From: Jejuia rubra
GTDB taxonomy: Bacteria; Bacteroidota; Bacteroidia; Flavobacteriales; Flavobacteriaceae
Assembly: GCF_042684665.1 (NCBI RefSeq)
Contig: NZ_JBHULY010000005.1
Span: 186,001-250,000 of the forward strand
Length of the DNA: 64,000 nt
Direction: 5' to 3'
Under the pieces are notes generated by a model. It was not told the origin of the DNA, did no database searches, and saw nothing but the letters and a program-made list of their open reading frames with translations. Below, one piece after another: positions 59,339 through 64,000 of the stretch; position 1 is the stretch's first letter, and every line of letters begins with the position of its first letter. The translations under genes were made by a program, and so were the position numbers.

Positions 59339-61036
59339 TTACCTATTAGCTTCAGTGAAAAATATTTCAAATTTCATCTCTTTGCCATCCATTCTATTGC
59401 TACCGTTTAATACGGTTCCTTTTGGAGAAATGATACTTGCCGAAGGTACACCTGTTAGGGTACTTCCACTATTTAAAACTTGAGCATTCTGAGCGGCATT
59501 TACATTGGTTGAGACAACTAGTCCCAATTTTACATTGGTAGAATCCCTAACAAGGATATTGTTAAGATGATCTGTAATTCGGAGTTTGTAAGTCACTTCC
59601 CCCGTATCTTCATCAACCAATCGTTGTCCTAAGCTAAATACTTTTGAGTTTATTGGATTGGATAAGTTATCCGTAGGATCTGAAAAATAGTCAATTATTG
59701 GTATGTTGTTTTTAAGGTCGTAAAGATAGAGCCTTAAATATTCAGTGTGATCGTCACCATTTGGATACTTTGAGATTTCAGGAGATAACCTCATAACTTC
59801 ATCTTCATGAATAACAATCTGCGCTTCGTTTATCAAGCGTTTTAATACCTTATTGCCGTTTTGTTCCAAAAATTCGTTTTGATCGTCTCGTTGTATGAAT
59901 AGATCCTTAAAACCCTCTAGTTCGTCATCATCAAATAACTCAATAATTGCCATGGATCCTGCGGGTCCTTTTAAAAATAGCTCGGCGTCACCATTATCTT
60001 TATCCCCGTCGCCCAAGCCGGTGTAATTATTTATTAGAGTATTTAACCTGTTGCCTGAAAAATTTAGGGTATAAGAGGCAGCAGTTGGCTCTTCATCGCT
60101 TACATTAATTTTCCGTTTATAGTAAACAACAAGGTTTGCATTGCTACTTAATAAGTTCAGCATTACCAAACTACCATCATCACCTGAGGTTTCTGCTTTA
60201 ATGTAAAGCCCTTTGAAGTAGTTTCTGAACTGATTGGCGTTACTCAATTCTGGGGTGCCTCCCATATCCAAAATCAAATTTTTCCAATAGGTTTTCTGAC
60301 TTTCTGAGCTTGCTAAATTTAATTTGATTGCAGGTTCAGAAAAGGCTGTAACGGTTTCAGTACCAGAAACGACATTCGTTTCAATTGGGGCAGGACTTGG
60401 GGTAAATGCATTATTTTGATAAAGCATAGGGCCAATATTTTCGTCAAAATTTACCGTGGAAGTCCCAGTGAATATGAAATTATCATTTGGGCTAGGGTTA
60501 TTTTCAGCCAATGAATAATAATATTGAGGTACGTCTTCCGAACTGAAGGCAAAATCCCTTAACGGATAGCCGTTTTGATATATAGATAGCATAAAACTTC
60601 CAGGTTCCGCAGTATTATTGTCTTTGACAAACAAAGAATCTAATCGGTATTCTGGCTTACCATCATCCCCTACATCAACCTGCGTACTAAAGTAGGGAAT
60701 TGTTAAAATAACGGAATCAACTTCCCGTTCAAATCCGAAATCCGGATCATTTAAGGTAGGAGTAACTTGTGTAACGATACTTGCAGTTGTTCTTCCAAAA
60801 ACAGGGTCATTATATACGCCTAACATATTTGATGACAGCCCGTTAACTTGAACGGTGTCTATTTTTTTGGTATAGGAAGTGATGGTGAACGAAGTGTCTG
60901 CAGCATTAAAATTAAAATTGCCTTCACCTAAAACATCACTCTGTATAGTGCTAAAGTCTTTGTCACATGAAACAAGTGCTAATACCGCAATCAGTACCGG
61001 CAATATATATCTTAGGGCTTTATATATCTTTTTCAT
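59339..61036 (-). CDS. DUF4270 family lipoprotein
   Basis: About 565 aa. I choose the start at 61036 (MKKIYKALRYILPVLIAVLALVSC), which gives a clean lipobox; the frame is open for 9 more codons upstream. The mature protein begins CDKDFSTIQSDVLGEGNFNF and has the beta-strand-rich DUF4270 pattern (GVYNDPVFGRTTASIVTQVTPT, DSVILTIPYFST). DUF4270 proteins are Bacteroidota-specific surface lipoproteins of unknown function. The gene order glmS-DUF4270-GT5-panC is conserved in Flavobacteriaceae. Confidence 0.9.
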   Translation of the reverse strand: MKKIYKALRYILPVLIAVLALVSCDKDFSTIQSDVLGEGNFNFNAADTSFTITSYTKKIDTVQVNGLSSNMLGVYNDPVFGRTTASIVTQVTPTLNDPDFGFEREVDSVILTIPYFSTQVDVGDDGKPEYRLDSLFVKDNNTAEPGSFMLSIYQNGYPLRDFAFSSEDVPQYYYSLAENNPSPNDNFIFTGTSTVNFDENIGPMLYQNNAFTPSPAPIETNVVSGTETVTAFSEPAIKLNLASSESQKTYWKNLILDMGGTPELSNANQFRNYFKGLYIKAETSGDDGSLVMLNLLSSNANLVVYYKRKINVSDEEPTAASYTLNFSGNRLNTLINNYTGLGDGDKDNGDAELFLKGPAGSMAIIELFDDDELEGFKDLFIQRDDQNEFLEQNGNKVLKRLINEAQIVIHEDEVMRLSPEISKYPNGDDHTEYLRLYLYDLKNNIPIIDYFSDPTDNLSNPINSKVFSLGQRLVDEDTGEVTYKLRITDHLNNILVRDSTNVKLGLVVSTNVNAAQNAQVLNSGSTLTGVPSASIISPKGTVLNGSNRMDGKEMKFEIFFTEANR

Positions 61037-61103
61037 CAATGTGTTTTTTTGCCAAATGCCCATTATGGGCTTTCATAAAATAAATAGGGTAATCGATAGA
61101 AAA

Positions 61104-61913
61104 CTAGCTAAGCACTTCGGTGTTAAAGAACTGCGTATATGCTTCGCTGAATTCGTCCTTGCTCTTGTAATCCATAATAGGCTTGTCGGACTCTTTGATG
61201 TAATTTTCAAGATATTCGGGAATCTCTTGTGAGCCGATAATCAAAGCATCGGAATAGTCAATAGCAACCTTCATTAAATTGTTGTAAGATGGTTCTTCAA
61301 GTGGTTTAATAGCCTCTTCGTTTATATTGTCAAATTTAATCTTATTGTGCATATCTTTATTTAACGTATTGTTAAAACTTTGATTGTACACTGAAGTTAC
61401 TATTTTACTTTCGTTGAACAAGGGTTCGTCCTTGTAATATTCTTTCAAATACAAGGGCAATAAGGAAGCCAGCCAGCCATGGACGTGAATAATATCTGGA
61501 GACCAGTTTAATTTTTTAACGGTTTCAATAACTCCTTTTGCAAAAAATATTGCACGTTCGTCGTTATCGTCAAAAAGAGCCCCGTTTTCATCCGTTAACG
61601 TTGCCTTTCTTTTAAAATATTCGTCGTTGTCAATAAAATAAACTTGGATGCGTTCCTTTGGAATAGAAGCCACTTTAATAATCAGAGGCATATCTAAATC
61701 ATTGATTACCAAATTTATACCTGATAATCGAATCACCTCGTGCAACTGATGCCTTCTTTCGTTAATATTGCCATAGCGTGGCATGAAGATTCTGATTTGG
61801 CCACCCTGCTGGTTCACCATTCTTGGGGCTTCAAATGACATTGAAGAAATTTCGGTTTCTGGTAAATAGGGCACTACTTCAGATGATACATACAATATCC
61901 TCTTATCTTTCAT
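61104..61913 (-). CDS. N-terminal-only glycogen/starch synthase-like (GT5) protein
   Basis: A 269-aa product from the start at 61913 (MKDKRILYVSSEVVPYL); the frame extends 29 codons upstream without support. The N-terminal Rossmann domain of GT5 synthases is clear (SSEVVPY, QIRIFMPRYGNINERRHQL, FAKGVIETVKKLNWSPDIIHVHGWLASLLPLYLKEYY). The protein stops where the nucleotide-sugar-binding second GT-B domain should begin, and the K-x-GG loop after SSEVVPY is replaced (LPETEISSM). Glycosyl transfer is therefore unlikely. It is divergent from panC across 108 nt. Confidence 0.85.
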   Translation of the reverse strand: MKDKRILYVSSEVVPYLPETEISSMSFEAPRMVNQQGGQIRIFMPRYGNINERRHQLHEVIRLSGINLVINDLDMPLIIKVASIPKERIQVYFIDNDEYFKRKATLTDENGALFDDNDERAIFFAKGVIETVKKLNWSPDIIHVHGWLASLLPLYLKEYYKDEPLFNESKIVTSVYNQSFNNTLNKDMHNKIKFDNINEEAIKPLEEPSYNNLMKVAIDYSDALIIGSQEIPEYLENYIKESDKPIMDYKSKDEFSEAYTQFFNTEVLS

Positions 61914-61964
61914 ACGGTTTGCTTTTGCAAGATTCAAAAATAAAAACACGCAAAAGTACAAAAA

Positions 61965-61997
61965 TTTATGCAAAGTCCCTGTAAAATCATAAGTTTG
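61965..61997 (+). promoter_or_regulatory. Candidate panC promoter
   Basis: TTTA (61965-61968) and TAAGTTTG (61990-61997) form a near-consensus -33/-7 pair 21 nt apart. The GTG start of panC lies 25 nt downstream. Confidence 0.55.
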
Positions 61998-62021
61998 CAC
62001 CCGTTAATTTTTTATTAAAAC

Positions 62022-62873
62022 GTGACTGTTTACAGCGAAAAAAGCAAGATTGGCGATGCTATAGCGAAATTGAAATCCGAAGGGTTGTCTGTCGGAATGG
62101 TTCCCACTATGGGTGCCCTTCATGAGGGGCATTTACAATTGGTTAAAAAAGCAATTGCCGAGAACGATAAGGCTGTGGTCAGTATTTTTGTAAACCCAAC
62201 GCAGTTCGATAATAAAGAGGATTTAGAAAAGTATCCCAGGACGCTTGAAAGTGATGTCGCTTTGTTGAAAACGGTAAGTGAGACAGATATTTTGGTTTAT
62301 GCACCCGCCGTAAGGGATATTTATGGTGATAATCCCGTGTCCGAAAACTTTGATTTTGACGGGCTAGAGTTTGAAATGGAAGGCAGGTTTAGGAGCGGGC
62401 ATTTTGATGGGGTTGGTACAATTGTTAAACGTCTTTTCCAAATTGTAAAACCGAATAAGGGCTATTTTGGTGAAAAGGACTTCCAACAATTGCAGATCAT
62501 CAGGAAATTGGTTGAAAAACATGATTTACCCGTCCAAATTGTGGGTTGCAAAATCCATCGTGAAGCCAATGGTTTGGCCATGAGTTCGCGAAACACTAGG
62601 CTGACGCCAGAGCATAAAAATGCGTCGCCTTTTATTTATAAAACTCTAAAAACTGCCAAAGCAAAATTTGGCACAAAAAGTGCTACTAAAATAACGGAAT
62701 GGGTTGAAAATCAATTTAAAGCACATGATCTGTTAGAATTGGAATATTTCATCATTGCTGATGTGGAAACCCTAAAGCCAATTAAAAGAAAATCACGAAA
62801 AAAGAAGTATAGGGCTTTTATAGCTACGTATGCTGGCGATATCAGGTTGATAGACAATATCGCATTAAATTAA
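62022..62873 (+). CDS. panC: Pantothenate synthetase
   Basis: A 283-aa enzyme joining pantoate and beta-alanine with ATP in coenzyme A synthesis. It starts with GTG (MTVYSEKSKIGDAI). The HIGH-like motif is in VPTMGALHEGHLQLVKKA, with FVNPTQFDNKEDLEKYPR, GRFRSGHFDGVGTIVKRLF, FGEKDFQQLQIIRK and the KMSKS-like MSSRNTRL. Followed after 13 nt by panD, which supplies beta-alanine. Confidence 0.96.
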   Translation: MTVYSEKSKIGDAIAKLKSEGLSVGMVPTMGALHEGHLQLVKKAIAENDKAVVSIFVNPTQFDNKEDLEKYPRTLESDVALLKTVSETDILVYAPAVRDIYGDNPVSENFDFDGLEFEMEGRFRSGHFDGVGTIVKRLFQIVKPNKGYFGEKDFQQLQIIRKLVEKHDLPVQIVGCKIHREANGLAMSSRNTRLTPEHKNASPFIYKTLKTAKAKFGTKSATKITEWVENQFKAHDLLELEYFIIADVETLKPIKRKSRKKKYRAFIATYAGDIRLIDNIALN

Positions 62874-62874
62874 T

Positions 62875-62882
62875 TATCTTTG
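62875..62882 (+). promoter_or_regulatory. Possible -7 element directly before panD
   Basis: TATCTTTG followed by C is a consensus -7 element only 4 nt before the panD ATG (62887). If used, the transcript would be leaderless or nearly so. The -33 position is poor. Confidence 0.3.
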
Positions 62883-62886
62883 CCAC

Positions 62887-63237
62887 ATGCAAATTCAAGT
62901 TGTAAAATCCAAAATCCATAGGGTAAAGTGTACTGGCGCTGACCTTAATTATATCGGTAGTATTACTATTGATGAAGATTTAATGGATGCTGCTAATATT
63001 ATTCAAGGTGAAAAAGTTCAGATTGTCAACAATGACAATGGCGAACGTCTGGAAACCTACTGTATCCCGGGGCCACGTAATAGTGGTGAAATAACCCTGA
63101 ATGGTGCGGCAGCAAGAAAGGTTTCGGTGGGCGACACCTTAATTTTGATTACTTACGCCTTTATGGGTATTGAGGAAGCCAAGGTATTTAAGCCTTCTTT
63201 GGTATTTCCTGATGAAGCCACAAATCTTTTAAAATAA
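62887..63237 (+). CDS. panD: Aspartate 1-decarboxylase proenzyme
   Basis: A 116-aa pyruvoyl enzyme making beta-alanine from aspartate for pantothenate. It self-cleaves at Gly24-Ser25 in LNYIGSITIDEDLMDAA, giving the pyruvoyl group at Ser25. The active-site Lys9 region (KSKIHR) and the C-terminal LNGAAARKVSVGDTLILITYA are canonical. It lies between panC (13 nt) and the flippase-like gene (3 nt). Confidence 0.97.
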   Translation: MQIQVVKSKIHRVKCTGADLNYIGSITIDEDLMDAANIIQGEKVQIVNNDNGERLETYCIPGPRNSGEITLNGAAARKVSVGDTLILITYAFMGIEEAKVFKPSLVFPDEATNLLK

Positions 63238-63240
63238 AAC

Positions 63241-64000
63241 GTGAGCCCCAAAATAAAGAAGATCTTAAAAATTATGCTCCCACTTTTGTTGGGAGTTTTT
63301 TTAGTGTGGTATTCTTTATCCCAAATCTCGATTGAAAAATTGATTGGCTATTTTAAAAAGGCCGACTATTTCTGGATTCTTTTGGGTGTGTTTTTTGGTT
63401 TATTAAGTCATTTGTCCCGGGCGTATCGTTGGCGATTTCAATTGGAGCCCATGGGCTATAACGTGAAGCTTCCCAATAGCATAATGGCTGTTTTCGCAAC
63501 TTATTTAATTAATTATACCATCCCACGGGCTGGCGAAGTAGCACGAGCTTCTATTATGACCAATTATGAAAACGTTCCTTTTGAAAAAGGCATCGGTACC
63601 ATCGTAGCCGAGCGTATTGCTGATTTGGTGATGGTATTTTGCATTATTTGCATTGCCCTTTTTCTGCAGTTCGATTTTATATATTCTTTTTTGATCGAAA
63701 AGTTCGACCCCCTTAAAATTGGAATTTTATTATTAGGAGGCCTCCTCGGATTAGTGGTATTCTTCTTATTAATCAAAGAAAGCAATTCAAAAATAGCCCT
63801 CAAAATAAGAAGTTTTGTAAACGGCTTGATTGAAGGGGTAATGAGTATCTTCAAAATGAAAAAGAAATGGGCCTTTATATTTCATACCGTATTCATTTGG
63901 AGTATGTATGTTCTCATGTTTTATGTCACATCTTTTGCACTGGAAGAAACCAGCAACATCCCTTTTCCCGCAATCCTCATAGGTTTCATCGCGGCAAGTT
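63241..64000 (+). CDS. Lysylphosphatidylglycerol synthase TM/UPF0104 flippase-like protein, 5' part
   Basis: The frame opens with GTG at 63241, 3 nt after the panD stop, and stays open to the window edge (253 codons). The product (MSPKIKKILKIMLPLLLGVFLVWYSLSQIS...) has about six hydrophobic helices so far, and the family blocks LSHLSRAYRWRFQLEPMGY, FATYLINYTIPRAGEVARASIMTNYENVPFEKGIGTIVAERIADLV are those of the YbhN/UPF0104 (LPG_synthase_TM) family of flippase-like membrane proteins. Its position after panC-panD is conserved in Flavobacteriaceae. The C-terminus is outside the window. Confidence 0.9.
   Translation, partial: MSPKIKKILKIMLPLLLGVFLVWYSLSQISIEKLIGYFKKADYFWILLGVFFGLLSHLSRAYRWRFQLEPMGYNVKLPNSIMAVFATYLINYTIPRAGEVARASIMTNYENVPFEKGIGTIVAERIADLVMVFCIICIALFLQFDFIYSFLIEKFDPLKIGILLLGGLLGLVVFFLLIKESNSKIALKIRSFVNGLIEGVMSIFKMKKKWAFIFHTVFIWSMYVLMFYVTSFALEETSNIPFPAILIGFIAAS

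Noticed and set aside
61914..62000. N-terminal extension of the GT5-like protein
   Set aside because: The 29 added residues precede the conserved first strand and overlap the divergent panC promoter region.
63564..63854. A 96-codon minus-strand frame at the right end
   Set aside because: It is antisense to the flippase-like gene, whose family motifs are clear.

Overview
The window is a chromosomal segment of a member of the Bacteroidota, almost certainly a Flavobacteriaceae species. The evidence is AT-rich DNA, SusC/SusD and other TonB-dependent receptors, ECF sigma/FecR-type regulation, lipoproteins with the Bacteroidota lipobox, TAnnTTTG-type -7 promoter elements, a lone atpDC pair, and gene orders such as yicC-gmk-nadD and glmS-DUF4270-GT5-panC-panD. 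I cannot name the genus. No CRISPR array, transposase, integrase or rRNA was seen.

Layout. 1-5.3 kb: two tandem secreted tail-collar proteins, then a CheB/CheR/PAS/histidine kinase/receiver locus split in two by loss of the CheR catalytic core. 5.6-9.3 kb: a lipoprotein, the nadD/gmk/yicC housekeeping operon and a DUF1080 lipoprotein. 9.5-27.4 kb: an accessory block with a divergent ECF sigma factor and FecR anti-sigma, a SusC (with STN signalling domain)/SusD pair, a secreted amidohydrolase, a TlpA-like lipoprotein thioredoxin, an M16 metallopeptidase, a DsbD-like reductase, and a cytosolic operon of a class V PLP enzyme, a 75-aa ACT-like protein and a group II PLP decarboxylase. It reads best as a regulated outer-membrane uptake and processing locus, possibly for peptides. 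It ends at tRNA-Leu(CAA), beside which lies a partial copy of that tRNA interrupted by a palindrome.

28-31.7 kb is core: prs, rplY, atpD, atpC. 31.7-41.5 kb is the most unusual part. One strand carries a PKD/beta-barrel outer-membrane protein, a periplasmic membrane-anchored TPR-CHAT protease, a retropepsin-like aspartic protease and an orphan LuxR-type response regulator. Upstream on the same strand are a lipoprotein and a two-repeat secreted protein, and divergently an ECF sigma factor with a TPR-bearing membrane partner (putative anti-sigma). Duplicated hairpin units with TACGTA palindromes and tiny one-helix membrane proteins flank it. I propose it as a candidate envelope-sensing protease/sigma system.

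41.6-64 kb is mostly housekeeping: tatD, asparaginase, tRNA-Ser(GGA), an ExbB/ExbD energiser cluster, a umuD without umuC, a sodium:solute symporter, odhB/odhA, a TonB-dependent receptor with an SGNH lipoprotein, glmS, a DUF4270 lipoprotein, an N-terminal-only starch-synthase-like protein, panC, panD and the start of a UPF0104 flippase-like gene running off the end. Intergenic spaces carry several short structured or tandem repeats that look like repeats dispersed in flavobacterial genomes.
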